Below, in pieces: positions 45,343 through 53,544 of a stretch of DNA of 64,000 bases (within the stretch, counting starts at the first letter, position 1; every line of letters starts with the position of its first letter). Under the pieces are notes generated by a model, which was not told the origin of the DNA, ran no database searches, and saw nothing but the letters and a program-made list of their open reading frames with translations. Where the stretch lies: positions 3,240,001 through 3,304,000 of the forward strand of contig NZ_AP023257.1 in the NCBI RefSeq assembly GCF_016756595.1, read 5' to 3'. The position numbers were made by a program, and so were the translations under genes. Origin of the DNA: Mesorhizobium sp. L-2-11. Its GTDB lineage: Bacteria > Pseudomonadota > Alphaproteobacteria > Rhizobiales > Rhizobiaceae.

Positions 45343-46555
45343 GCACTGGAGCAAATTGAACCGCTTTTCGCGAATTTTCGCACTGCTGGCGATGGCTGTG
45401 CTTGCCGGCTGCAGCAAGCCTGAGTTTTCCGATGCCGAAAGGAAGACCATCGCCTCGCTGGCGCTGTCAGCGCTGCCGCCGCTGAAGACCGACATCACCA
45501 ACCGCTTCGCCGATGTGCCGGCCGCCGCCGCGCTTGGCGCGACGCTGTTTTTCGACGCCGGGATGAGCGGCGACGGCAAGGTTTCCTGCTCGACCTGCCA
45601 CAAGATCGACCGGCAGTTCCAGGACGATCTGCCGCGAGCGGTCGGTGTCGGCCGCACCAACCGGCGCACCATGCCGCTGGCCGGCGTTGCGCATGACGCA
45701 TGGTTCTTCTGGGACGGGCGGCGTGACAGTCTGTGGGCACAGGCGCTGGCGCCGCTGGAAAATCCGCTGGAGCAGGCCGGCAACCGCGCCGCCTACGCGC
45801 ATTATATCAAGGCGCGATTCGGCGAGCGCTACGAGCGCATCTTCGGGCCGTTGCCCGACCTTTCCAATGTGCCGGCCAATGCCAGTCCGCTCGGCAGCGA
45901 TGCCGAGAAGGCGGCGTGGAATGCCATGTCCGATGCGCAAGCCGAGGACGTCAATCGCGTCTTCGCCAATATCGGCAAGGCGATCGCCGCCTTCGAGCGG
46001 TCGATTGCGCCACCGCAGACGCGCTTCGACCGGTTCGCCGCCGCTTTGGATACCGGTATACAAGCGCCGGAAGGTGTTGCTTTTTCGCCCGAGGAAATCC
46101 TCGGATTGAAACTGTTCATCGGCAAGGCCAATTGCGTGACGTGTCATGCCGGGCCGCGTTTTACCGACGGCAGTTTTCACAACACCGGCGTGCCGCCGGT
46201 GGCAAATCTGCCTCCGGATCGCGGCCGCATAGATGCGGTGCGCCAAGTCGAGGCCGATCCGTTCAACTGTTTCGGCGCGTTTCGCGATGGCGACGCCAGC
46301 GCCTGCGGCGAGCTGCGCTTCATGGTCAAGGCCGGGCCGGAACTCGTCCGCGCCTACAAGACGCCGTCGCTGCGCGGCGCCGCCACCCGTGCGCCCTACA
46401 TGCATGCCGGGCAGTTTTCCTCGCTCGACGAGGTGGTGGCGCATTATTCGAAGGCGCCTGCCAGTGTCGAGGGTGTATCCGAGATCCACCCGCTGCAGCT
46501 TTCGGACCGCGAGCGGGCGGCGCTGGTGGCGTTTTTGGAGACGCTGGCGGAGTGA
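45329..46555 (+). CDS. Di-haem cytochrome c peroxidase/MauG-like lipoprotein
   Basis: A 408-residue periplasmic protein with two c-type haem sites, 'CSTCH' and 'CVTCH', in the arrangement of bacterial cytochrome c peroxidases and MauG. The N-terminus has a lipobox in 'LAMAVLAGCSKPE', so it is likely a lipoprotein. 'DGRRDSLWAQALAPLENPLE' and 'YKTPSLRGAATRAPYMHAG' are typical. It either reduces hydrogen peroxide or oxidises a partner protein. The ATG at 45329 lies inside the end of the YtkA-like gene, pointing to coupled translation. Confidence 0.92.
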   Translation: MWCSEHWSKLNRFSRIFALLAMAVLAGCSKPEFSDAERKTIASLALSALPPLKTDITNRFADVPAAAALGATLFFDAGMSGDGKVSCSTCHKIDRQFQDDLPRAVGVGRTNRRTMPLAGVAHDAWFFWDGRRDSLWAQALAPLENPLEQAGNRAAYAHYIKARFGERYERIFGPLPDLSNVPANASPLGSDAEKAAWNAMSDAQAEDVNRVFANIGKAIAAFERSIAPPQTRFDRFAAALDTGIQAPEGVAFSPEEILGLKLFIGKANCVTCHAGPRFTDGSFHNTGVPPVANLPPDRGRIDAVRQVEADPFNCFGAFRDGDASACGELRFMVKAGPELVRAYKTPSLRGAATRAPYMHAGQFSSLDEVVAHYSKAPASVEGVSEIHPLQLSDRERAALVAFLETLAE

Positions 46556-46565
46556 AGCCGGACAG

Positions 46566-46593
46566 TTGATAAATATCGCAAAAAAGATATATT
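46566..46593 (+). promoter_or_regulatory. Promoter of the toxin-antitoxin pair
   Basis: TTGATA (46566-46571) and TATATT (46588-46593) are 16 bases apart and match a vegetative promoter well. The toxin ATG lies only 9 bases after the -10 box, so the transcript would start almost at the start codon. Confidence 0.6.
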
Positions 46594-46602
46594 CCGATTC
46601 AG

Positions 46603-46926
46603 ATGAGCTGGTCGGTCGAGTTTCTCAATATCGAGGTGAGACGGGAGCTCGAAGCCCAGCCGAAGGACATCCTCGCCAGCTTTCTGAGGATATCGCGCTT
46701 GATCGAAGCGCATGGGCTGCAGAATGTGCACGAGCCGTATGTGAAGCATTTGGAAGGCCGGCTATGGGAAATGCGGATGAAGGGCCGTGATGGCATTGCA
46801 CGCGGGATCTATGTGACGGCGGCCGAGCGCCGTGTGGTTGTCGTGCGCGTTTTCGCCAAGAAGACCCAGAAGACGCCGCGAAGCGAGATCGCGTTGGCCC
46901 TCAAGCGAGCAAAGGAGGTCCTATGA
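46603..46926 (+). CDS. higB: RelE/HigB-type toxin (phage Gp49-like)
   Basis: A 107-residue protein of the HigB/Gp49-like toxin family, ribosome-associated mRNA endonucleases. 'YVKHLEGRLWEMRMKGRDG' and 'VVVVRVFAKKTQKTP' are the typical strands with the basic residues. The gene order toxin then antitoxin is that of HigBA. Its last codons overlap the antitoxin start (ATGA). No ribosome site is visible upstream. Confidence 0.88.
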   Translation: MSWSVEFLNIEVRRELEAQPKDILASFLRISRLIEAHGLQNVHEPYVKHLEGRLWEMRMKGRDGIARGIYVTAAERRVVVVRVFAKKTQKTPRSEIALALKRAKEVL

Positions 46927-47237
46927 GCCGGAAAACAATTCCCGTCGAGGAAGCCGCCAAGGAATGGTTCAAGGACCCGGCGTTTGTCGCCGAATACGAC
47001 GCCTTGGAAGAGGAGTTCGCGATCGCGGAAGCTTTGATCAAGGCGCGAGGTGAAGCCGATATGACGCAGGAAGAAGTTGCCGCCGCCATGGGTACGACAC
47101 AGGCGGTGATTGCTCGCCTGGAAAGTGGTCGAAATATGCCCTCGACCCGGACCTTGCAGCGTTTCGCCAAGGCGACTGGATCAAAGCTCCGTATCAGCTT
47201 CGAGTCCGGGAAGCCGAAGCCGCGCGCCGGCCATTGA
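46923..47237 (+). CDS. higA: XRE-family antitoxin (HigA-like)
   Basis: A 104-residue protein. The N-terminal half is acidic and helical, and the C-terminal half is a Cro/C1 helix-turn-helix ('MTQEEVAAAMGTTQAVIARLE' region). Such antitoxins bind the toxin and repress the shared promoter. AAAGGAGG sits in the toxin gene end, giving strong translation. Confidence 0.88.
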   Translation: MSRKTIPVEEAAKEWFKDPAFVAEYDALEEEFAIAEALIKARGEADMTQEEVAAAMGTTQAVIARLESGRNMPSTRTLQRFAKATGSKLRISFESGKPKPRAGH

Positions 47238-47241
47238 GCGC

Positions 47242-47694
47242 CTACCGGTCCTTCACCGTCTCCATCGCCACGAAGGTCGAGGTCTGGGCGACGTGGGGCA
47301 AGGCGGAGATGCGCTCGCCGAGCACGCGGCGGTAGGCGGCTATGTCGGTGGTGCGGACTTTCAGCAGATAATCGAAGCTCGAGGCCATCATGTGGCATTG
47401 CTCGATCTCCGACACCGCCTGCACGGCGCGGTTGAAGGCGTCGAGCGCGGCCGAGCGGGTGTCCGACAGTTTCACCTGGACGAAGGCGACATGGCCTTCG
47501 CCCATGCGCTCACGGTCGACGATCGCCTGGTAGCCGCGGATGATGCCGTCCTTTTCGAGCCGCTTGACCCGCGCCTGCACCGGCGTCTTCGACAGGCCGA
47601 CCTTTGCCGCGAGTTCCGACATCGAAAGCCGGCCGTCGCTGCCCAGCGCCGAAAGGATGTTCCTGTCGATGCGGTCCAATTGGTCTTCTGCCAT
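47242..47694 (-). CDS. putR: Lrp/AsnC-family regulator of proline catabolism
   Basis: A 150-residue regulator. The winged helix is at residues 5-65 ('LDRIDRNILSALGSDGRLS', 'GLSKTPVQARVKRLEKDG'), with the ligand-binding RAM domain after it. It diverges from putA; in alphaproteobacteria PutR-type Lrp proteins activate putA in response to proline. The ATG at 47694 is used, since the much longer open frame upstream runs antisense into putA. Confidence 0.88.
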   Translation of the reverse strand: MAEDQLDRIDRNILSALGSDGRLSMSELAAKVGLSKTPVQARVKRLEKDGIIRGYQAIVDRERMGEGHVAFVQVKLSDTRSAALDAFNRAVQAVSEIEQCHMMASSFDYLLKVRTTDIAAYRRVLGERISALPHVAQTSTFVAMETVKDR

Positions 47695-47731
47695 CAAATA
47701 TCTGATCAAATTGGAAGAAATTCGGCCGAAT
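47693..47731. promoter_or_regulatory. Candidate PutR/Lrp sites in front of putR
   Basis: ATCAAAT occurs at 47693-47699 and 47705-47711, a 12-base direct repeat at the putR start, and ATTCGGCCGAAT (47720-47731) is a perfect 12-base palindrome. Their place in the divergent putR-putA gap suits regulator binding; identity unproved. Confidence 0.45.
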
Positions 47732-47805
47732 GATAGACCAGTCGACCTCTCCTGTCGATTTCTTTGGACCGATCGGAACTGCGCTTTGTGATAACTTGCG
47801 TCATT

Positions 47806-47827
47806 CGGTCCGGCGACCGCCGGACCG
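47806..47827 (+). promoter_or_regulatory. GC-rich hairpin upstream of putA
   Basis: CGGTCCGGCG (47806-47815) pairs with CGCCGGACCG (47818-47827). The structure lies 29 bases before the putA ATG, so it would form in the leader of the mRNA. No T-run follows. Confidence 0.5.
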
Positions 47828-47856
47828 CTCACTGATGCTCGCTCCACAGGACCGTC

Positions 47857-50800
47857 ATGCCAGCGCTCGAAGCCATCCGCCAGCAGATCCGTGCCAATTA
47901 CCTGGCTGACGAAGACGCGGCCGTGAAGCGGCTGGCCGAGGCGACAGGGCTTTCGACGAAAGAGCGCAAGGCAATCTCTGCCCGCGCCGCCGATCTGGTG
48001 CGGGCGGTGCGCGGCTCGTCCGATCCGCGGCTGATGGAAGTCTTTTTGTCCGCCTACGGCCTGTCCACCAAGGAGGGCGTCGCGCTGATGTGCCTGGCCG
48101 AAGCGCTGCTGCGGGTGCCGGACACCGAGACGATGGACGACCTCATCGCCGACAAGATCGCGCCGCATGACTGGTCGGCGCATTCGGGCGGCTCGAGCTC
48201 GATCTTCGTCAATGCGTCGACCTGGGCGCTGATGCTGACCGGCCGGGTGCTCGAGGAAGGCGAGGACGGCATCGAAGGCACGCTGCGCGCCATGGTGCGC
48301 CGGCTGGGCGAGCCGGTCATCCGCAGGGCGGTCGGAGCCGCCATGCGCGAAATGGGCGAGCAGTTCGTGCTCGGCCGCACCATTGCCGAGGCCGTCAAGC
48401 GCGGCCGAGCGATGACCCAGAAAGGCTATCTCTATTCCTTCGATATGCTGGGCGAAGCGGCTCGCACCGAGGCCGATGCCTTGCGCTATCTCAAGGCTTA
48501 TGCCGATGCCATCTCGTCGCTCGACGCCGGCGCCAATGGTCCCGACATCCGCCAGAATCACGGCATCTCGGTCAAGCTGTCGGCGCTGCATCCGCGCTAT
48601 GAAGTGATGCAAAAGGAAAAGATGCTGCCTGTGATGGCCGAGCGGCTTTTGTCGCTGGCGCTGGCGGCGCGCCATTCACGCATGGGCCTCAACATCGACG
48701 CCGAGGAGGCCGACCGCCTCGACCTGTCGCTCGAAATCATCGAGCGGGTGCTGGCCGAGCCGGAGCTTGCCGGCTGGAACGGTTTTGGCGTCGTCGTCCA
48801 GGCCTATGGTCCGCGCGCTGCCTTCGTCATCGACTGGCTCTATGCGCTGGCGAAGAGGCACGACCGCACCATCATGGTGCGGCTGGTCAAGGGCGCCTAT
48901 TGGGACACCGAGATCAAGCGGGCGCAGACGCTCGGCCTTGACGGCTATCCGGTCTTCACCCGCAAGGCCAACACCGATGTGTCGTACCTGGTCTGCGCGA
49001 AAAAGCTGCTGTCGATGACCGACCGCATCTATCCGCAATTCGCCACCCACAACGCCCATACCGTCGCCGCCGTCCTGTCGATGGCCGGCGATCGCGACGC
49101 CTTCGAATTCCAGCGCCTGCACGGCATGGGCGAGGCGCTGCACGAGACGGTGCGGCGGGCCGAGGGCACGCGCTGCCGCATCTATGCGCCGGTCGGCGCC
49201 CATTCCGACCTGCTTGCCTATCTGGTCCGCCGGCTGCTCGAAAACGGCGCCAACTCCTCGTTCGTCCACCAGCTCACCGACGAGGAGGTCGAGCCGGAGG
49301 ATATTGCCCGCGATCCGCTCGAAACCGTCGAGAAACAGGGCCCGGCCGCCAATCCGGCGATTCCCAGCCCGTCGGCGATCTTCGGTCCCGCCCGCCGCAA
49401 TTCGAAGGGGTTCGACATCACCGATCCGGTGACGCTGGCCGCGATCGACAAGGCCAGGGCTGAGTTCGCCGGGCCGGACCGCTGGCACGCCAGGCCGATC
49501 ACCCGTGCCGCCGGCTACGGCAAACAGCGTCCGGTGGTCAATCCGGCAAAACCCGACGAGGTGGTCGGCACGGTCAGCGAGGCCACCGCCAAGCAGGTTT
49601 CGACCGCCGTGCGCATCGCCGTGGAGGCGCAACCGGCCTGGGCGAAGCGCGCCGTCGCCGAGCGCGCCGCAATCCTCAACCGCGCGGCCGACCTCTATGA
49701 GGCCAATGCCGTCGAATTCTTCGCGCTCGCCGCCCGCGAAGCCGGCAAATCGCTGGCCGACGGCGTCGCCGAAGTGCGCGAGGCGGTCGACTTCCTGCGC
49801 TATTACACTGCCGAGGCGGCCAATGCCGAAACGGGAACCGAGGCGCGCGGCGTGATCGCGTGCATCTCGCCATGGAATTTTCCGCTCGCCATCTTCACCG
49901 GCCAGATTGCGGCAGCACTCGTGACCGGCAATTCGGTCATCGCCAAGCCGGCCGAGCAAACGCCGCTGATTGCCTTCCGCGCCGTCGAATTGCTGCGCCA
50001 GGCCGGTGTGCCGGAAGACGTCATCCAGCTTCTGCCCGGCGACGGCCCCTCGGTCGGCGGCCCGCTGACCGCCGACCCGCGCATTGCCGGCGTCTGCTTC
50101 ACCGGCTCGACCGAGGTCGCCAAGCTGATCGAAAAGCAACTGGCCGAGACCGCCGCGCCCGACGCCATGCTGATCGCCGAGACCGGCGGGTTGAATGCGA
50201 TGATCGTCGATTCCACCGCGCTGCCCGAGCAGGCGGTGCGCGACATCCTGGCCTCGGCCTTCCAGAGCGCCGGCCAGCGCTGCTCGGCGTTGCGCGTGCT
50301 CTACGTGCAAAAGGACGTCGAGAAGAAAATGCTGGAGATGCTGAAGGGCGCAATGGAAGCGCTCAGCCTCGGCGATCCTTGGCGGATTTCGACCGATGTC
50401 GGCCCGGTCATCGACGAGGAGGCACAAAAATCGATCCGCGACTATTGCACAGAGATGGGGCTGCAGGGCCGGCTGGTCGCCAAGCTCGAAGCGCCGAAGG
50501 CCGGCCGCTTCGTGGCGCCGCATGTGTTTCGGGTCAAGGGCATCGAGGACATCGAGCGCGAGGTGTTCGGGCCGGTGCTGCATGTCGCCAGCTTCGACGC
50601 CGACGATATCGACGGGGTCATCGCCGCGATCAATCGCAAGGGTTATGGCCTGACCTTCGGCCTGCACACCCGCATCGAGGGCCGCGCCCAGCATTTCGTC
50701 GACGGCATCCATGCCGGCAACATCTATGTCAACCGCAACCAGATCGGCGCCGTGGTCGGCTCGCAGCCGTTCGGCGGCGAAGGACTTTCCGGCACCGGGC

Positions 50801-51468
50801 CGAAGGCCGGCGGGCCGCACTATCTCAGGCGGTTCCGCAAGGGGCCGGAGGCGGGCACGTCTGTTCCTGACGGCCGCAAGGTGACGGCGACCGAACTCGC
50901 CGACAATCTGCCGGACCCGGCGCTCGGCGGCTGGTCGACGCGGGCGGATCGCGTTGCCGTGCTGAGGAAGCATTTGCGCGGCAAGGGTGCCGCGGCCATC
51001 GGTGCCGCCGCCAGCATCGATTTCGGCCAGGTCGATTTGCCCGGGCCGACCGGCGAGGCCAACACGCTGTCGCTGTCGCCGCGCGGCCGCGTGCTGTGCC
51101 TGGGGCCGGATGCCGACACGCTGCTTGCCCAGACCATCCAGGCGCTCGCCGCCGGCAATGCGGTGCTGGCCGTCGCGCCCGGTGCGCCGGCGGCACTGTC
51201 GTCACTGACCTGCAAGGGCCTGCCGCTGGCGGCCATCGACGGCCGGCCCGACCCGGTCGAGGCACGCGCGCTGCGTGTCGACGTCGTGGCCTTTTCCGGC
51301 ACGCCCGAGGCCGCGCGTATCGTGCGCAAGGTGATCGCCGACCGCGCCGGCCCGATCGTGCCGCTGGTCAGCGAAGTGCTCAACCCGGCTGCCTACGCGC
51401 ATGAGCGCGCCGTCTGCGTCGACACCACGGCTGCCGGCGGCAACGCCAGCCTGCTGGCGGCGGCGTAG
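47857..51468 (+). CDS. putA: Bifunctional proline dehydrogenase/P5C dehydrogenase
   Basis: A 1203-residue enzyme oxidising proline to glutamate at the membrane face, with FAD and NAD. The proline dehydrogenase barrel lies in about residues 170-470 ('VRLVKGAYWDTEIKRAQ' is the FAD and substrate region). The aldehyde dehydrogenase half has 'PWNFPLAIFTGQ', Glu775 in 'AETGGLNAM' and the nucleophile Cys809 in 'SAGQRCSALR'. A C-terminal ALDH-like extra domain is present. There is no N-terminal ribbon-helix-helix, so it is not self-regulating; the divergent Lrp gene fills that role. The ATG at 47857 is the only good start. Confidence 0.96.
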   Translation: MPALEAIRQQIRANYLADEDAAVKRLAEATGLSTKERKAISARAADLVRAVRGSSDPRLMEVFLSAYGLSTKEGVALMCLAEALLRVPDTETMDDLIADKIAPHDWSAHSGGSSSIFVNASTWALMLTGRVLEEGEDGIEGTLRAMVRRLGEPVIRRAVGAAMREMGEQFVLGRTIAEAVKRGRAMTQKGYLYSFDMLGEAARTEADALRYLKAYADAISSLDAGANGPDIRQNHGISVKLSALHPRYEVMQKEKMLPVMAERLLSLALAARHSRMGLNIDAEEADRLDLSLEIIERVLAEPELAGWNGFGVVVQAYGPRAAFVIDWLYALAKRHDRTIMVRLVKGAYWDTEIKRAQTLGLDGYPVFTRKANTDVSYLVCAKKLLSMTDRIYPQFATHNAHTVAAVLSMAGDRDAFEFQRLHGMGEALHETVRRAEGTRCRIYAPVGAHSDLLAYLVRRLLENGANSSFVHQLTDEEVEPEDIARDPLETVEKQGPAANPAIPSPSAIFGPARRNSKGFDITDPVTLAAIDKARAEFAGPDRWHARPITRAAGYGKQRPVVNPAKPDEVVGTVSEATAKQVSTAVRIAVEAQPAWAKRAVAERAAILNRAADLYEANAVEFFALAAREAGKSLADGVAEVREAVDFLRYYTAEAANAETGTEARGVIACISPWNFPLAIFTGQIAAALVTGNSVIAKPAEQTPLIAFRAVELLRQAGVPEDVIQLLPGDGPSVGGPLTADPRIAGVCFTGSTEVAKLIEKQLAETAAPDAMLIAETGGLNAMIVDSTALPEQAVRDILASAFQSAGQRCSALRVLYVQKDVEKKMLEMLKGAMEALSLGDPWRISTDVGPVIDEEAQKSIRDYCTEMGLQGRLVAKLEAPKAGRFVAPHVFRVKGIEDIEREVFGPVLHVASFDADDIDGVIAAINRKGYGLTFGLHTRIEGRAQHFVDGIHAGNIYVNRNQIGAVVGSQPFGGEGLSGTGPKAGGPHYLRRFRKGPEAGTSVPDGRKVTATELADNLPDPALGGWSTRADRVAVLRKHLRGKGAAAIGAAASIDFGQVDLPGPTGEANTLSLSPRGRVLCLGPDADTLLAQTIQALAAGNAVLAVAPGAPAALSSLTCKGLPLAAIDGRPDPVEARALRVDVVAFSGTPEAARIVRKVIADRAGPIVPLVSEVLNPAAYAHERAVCVDTTAAGGNASLLAAA

Positions 51469-51500
51469 GATTCCGCCAGGCTCGCTCATCGCGGGCAGGA

Positions 51501-51565
51501 GATTGGCGAATGCCGCGGTGACAGCCAATCTCTCCCCTCGAGGGGGGAGATTGGCAGCTTCGCCG
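51501..51565. repeat. Partial family B element with strong palindrome after putA
   Basis: GCCAATCTC(T)CCCC pairs with GGGG(G)GAGATTGGC over 51524-51555 around TCGA. GATTGGCGAATGC upstream and TTGGCAGCTTCGCC downstream also occur in the other repeat copies. It could act as terminator for putA. Confidence 0.7.
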
Positions 51566-51638
51566 ACGGCGCCTATTTCGTCAGGGCGATGCGGCGATCG
51601 TTCGGTAAGGGCCCAAGGGAACCATGGGTCGCCTGAGA

Positions 51639-51956
51639 CTACTCACGCGCCCTCGACGACCGAAAAGCCCTCGAACTGCGGATGGCCGAGATAGTGCACC
51701 TTGGTGGAGCCGGCGTTGCGTGCGCGGCGCGGAAATTTTCGGATTTGGTCCAGGCGACGAAATCTTCATGGCTCGCCCACACCGTGTGCGAGGCAAACAG
51801 CGTGTAGCCTTCGACCTCGTTGACCGGACCGCGCAGCAGATGAAATTGCTTGAAGCCTTTCATTTCGGACAGGCTCGAATCACGGTTCTTCCAGACGTCC
51901 TCGAATGCCTCCTCCGAGCCGTTCTGGACCTTGAAGCGGTTCATGGCGATGTACAT
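51639..51956 (-). CDS. Haem-degrading-type ABM monooxygenase, C-terminus frameshifted
   Basis: A 105-residue protein as read, with an IsdG/HmuQ-like ABM fold ('MYIAMNRFKVQNGSEEAFE', 'KGFKQFHLLRGP', 'FASHTVWASHEDFVAW'). After 'ENFRAAH' the frame is lost: the next frame encodes 'RNAGSTKVHYLGHPQFEGF' and stops at 51643-51645, which is the expected family ending. One missing base near 51720 explains it. AAAGGACAG precedes the ATG at 51956. It is the last gene of the hmuR-tonB run, so a role in freeing iron from haem is likely if functional. Sequencing error is possible. Confidence 0.82.
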   Translation of the reverse strand: MYIAMNRFKVQNGSEEAFEDVWKNRDSSLSEMKGFKQFHLLRGPVNEVEGYTLFASHTVWASHEDFVAWTKSENFRAAHATPAPPRCTISAIRSSRAFRSSRARE

Positions 51957-51999
51957 TTTCTGTCCTTTCGGAATTGCGGATTGATGCTTGGTGGATTGC

Positions 52000-52992
52000 C
52001 TAAAATGGACCGATCCGGGCTTTGAACACCCAGTTCGACCTGCCGGTTTCGGCTGGAATGGGAGGGAACGGTGCTTGCTTGCGCACCAGTGTCAAAGCGA
52101 ATTGATCAAGCTCCGCAGAACCTGAGCTTTCGGCAAGCTGTATGTCGCTGATGCTGCCGTCGGCCATGACAACGAAAACGACCCTGGCATTGTTGCGAGC
52201 GCTCGCCTGTATCGCTTTCGAAACTCGACGGTTGGCGCGGGCAAGCTTCTTCTGGACTTCACCGCTGTAGCGGGATTCTATCGCATTGCCTGCCGCTGCC
52301 TGCTCCTTGCCCTTGCTGGCAGCCACCGCGTCGCGTTCCTCGCCATCCGCCGCGCCGCGGGCCTCGTTCGTTTCGCCGGCTCCGCCAAAATCTGGTGTCG
52401 TGCTCGGCCTTGGCGTCGGGATCGGCGGCTGTCCGATATCGGCAGGAGGCGCCTCGGCGGTTTCGGCCGGAGCAGCCGGCTCTGCCGGCGTTTCGATCTT
52501 CGGAGCCACGCTCTGCTCGTCCAGCGGCGGGCTGTCGGCCATCAGTATGTCTGGCGCGGCGGTGGGGTGTTCGACAATCTGCGGCAAGGGCGCGGGGGGC
52601 TGCTCGGCCATTTCCCTGATCGGCCGGTTCCTGGTGGGCCGGTCGGCAGGCGGCGCGGGCTCGACCTTGGGCTTGACCTCAGGTTTGGCCGGCCGCGGGT
52701 CGGGCACCAGGGTGACGTTCATCGCGCCCAGGACCCGACCATCCAAGTCGCTGCCGACCACGTCGGCGCCGGTTCGATCGGCGCCTTCCATCTCGATTGC
52801 GTCCCCGGCATCAAACGTGCCGGCAGGTGCGATGAGAAAAGCGGCCGCCACCGCCGCATGAAACAGGCAGGAGGCGACAATCGCCGCCGTCCATTTGCGG
52901 CTCATGGCTGACGGTCGGGCAGGCGCAAGCGGTCCGGTCGGCGCAATCGCCAGTTCGCCATCGGCGTCGGGGAGGGGACTGATGTTCTGCAT
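52000..52992 (-). CDS. tonB: TonB family energy transducer
   Basis: A protein of about 330 residues coupling the inner-membrane proton gradient to the outer-membrane haem receptor. One membrane helix lies near residues 34-56 ('AAIVASCLFHAAVAAAFLI' region), followed by a long Pro/Ala/Glu-rich periplasmic linker and a C-terminal TonB domain ('ARVVFVVMADGSISDIQLAE'). The ATG at 52992 is preferred; a TTG 42 bases upstream and an internal ATG before the helix are alternatives. It lies in the hmuR run, which supports haem uptake as its job. Confidence 0.9.
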   Translation of the reverse strand: MQNISPLPDADGELAIAPTGPLAPARPSAMSRKWTAAIVASCLFHAAVAAAFLIAPAGTFDAGDAIEMEGADRTGADVVGSDLDGRVLGAMNVTLVPDPRPAKPEVKPKVEPAPPADRPTRNRPIREMAEQPPAPLPQIVEHPTAAPDILMADSPPLDEQSVAPKIETPAEPAAPAETAEAPPADIGQPPIPTPRPSTTPDFGGAGETNEARGAADGEERDAVAASKGKEQAAAGNAIESRYSGEVQKKLARANRRVSKAIQASARNNARVVFVVMADGSISDIQLAESSGSAELDQFALTLVRKQAPFPPIPAETGRSNWVFKARIGPF

Positions 52993-53095
52993 GGCTCGCG
53001 GCGAGACCTGCCGCAACCGGCGCGGACTTGTCAAATCAACATCATTTGCCCCTAGGGCAACAGGCCGGCCTCGTACCCGCTTCCAGTCTGCCTTC

Positions 53096-53539
53096 TCAGA
53101 CCCCGAAGGCGATGCCGGTCTTGGTCTCGGTCTTCAGCCCACGCATGCAAGCGTCCGGCTTGATGCCGGTGCCGGCGCATTCGGTCGCGCTGTTGATCAG
53201 CACGCGGCTGACCTTGGCGCAGTCGGCGCCGGCAAGATCGAACCGCGTCACTTTGGTCTTGCCCGCCGGCAGGTCCTTGAAGTCGAGCACCGTCAGCCGG
53301 TCGACGACGCCGGCCTCGTTGAACAGCGCGATCTCGAACGCCGCTTTCGAGAGGTCGGCGCCGAGCGTGTTGTTGACCACGAAGGTCAGACGGCAGCCTT
53401 TTTCGGAGGCCTGCGCGCCATTGAGCTCAAGCGTGAGAGCAGGGGCCGGCGCAGACTGTTGCGCCCACGCCGGACCCATCGCAAGCGGCATGGCCAGCAC
53501 CGAGGTCAGCAGGCGAAGCGATGCCGTCAAGCTTGTCAT
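53096..53539 (-). CDS. Small exported protein of the haem-uptake operon, unknown function
   Basis: A 147-residue protein with a signal peptide ending near 'GPAWAQ' and a mature domain with four Cys that could form two disulphides ('KGCRLTF', 'GADCAKV', 'ATECAGT', 'DACMRG'). It starts 5 bases after hmuR, between receptor and tonB genes, so a periplasmic or outer-membrane helper role in haem uptake is likely. I do not recognise a named family. Confidence 0.75.
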   Translation of the reverse strand: MTSLTASLRLLTSVLAMPLAMGPAWAQQSAPAPALTLELNGAQASEKGCRLTFVVNNTLGADLSKAAFEIALFNEAGVVDRLTVLDFKDLPAGKTKVTRFDLAGADCAKVSRVLINSATECAGTGIKPDACMRGLKTETKTGIAFGV

Positions 53540-53544
53540 TGTCG

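Noticed and set aside
47242..48675. A 477-residue reading of the Lrp regulator
   Set aside because: Everything upstream of 47694 is antisense to putA; the Lrp domain starts at 47694.
48676..50973. A 765-codon open frame antisense to putA
   Set aside because: It is a mirror of the GC-rich putA frame, has no recognisable domain or ribosome site, and putA is certain.
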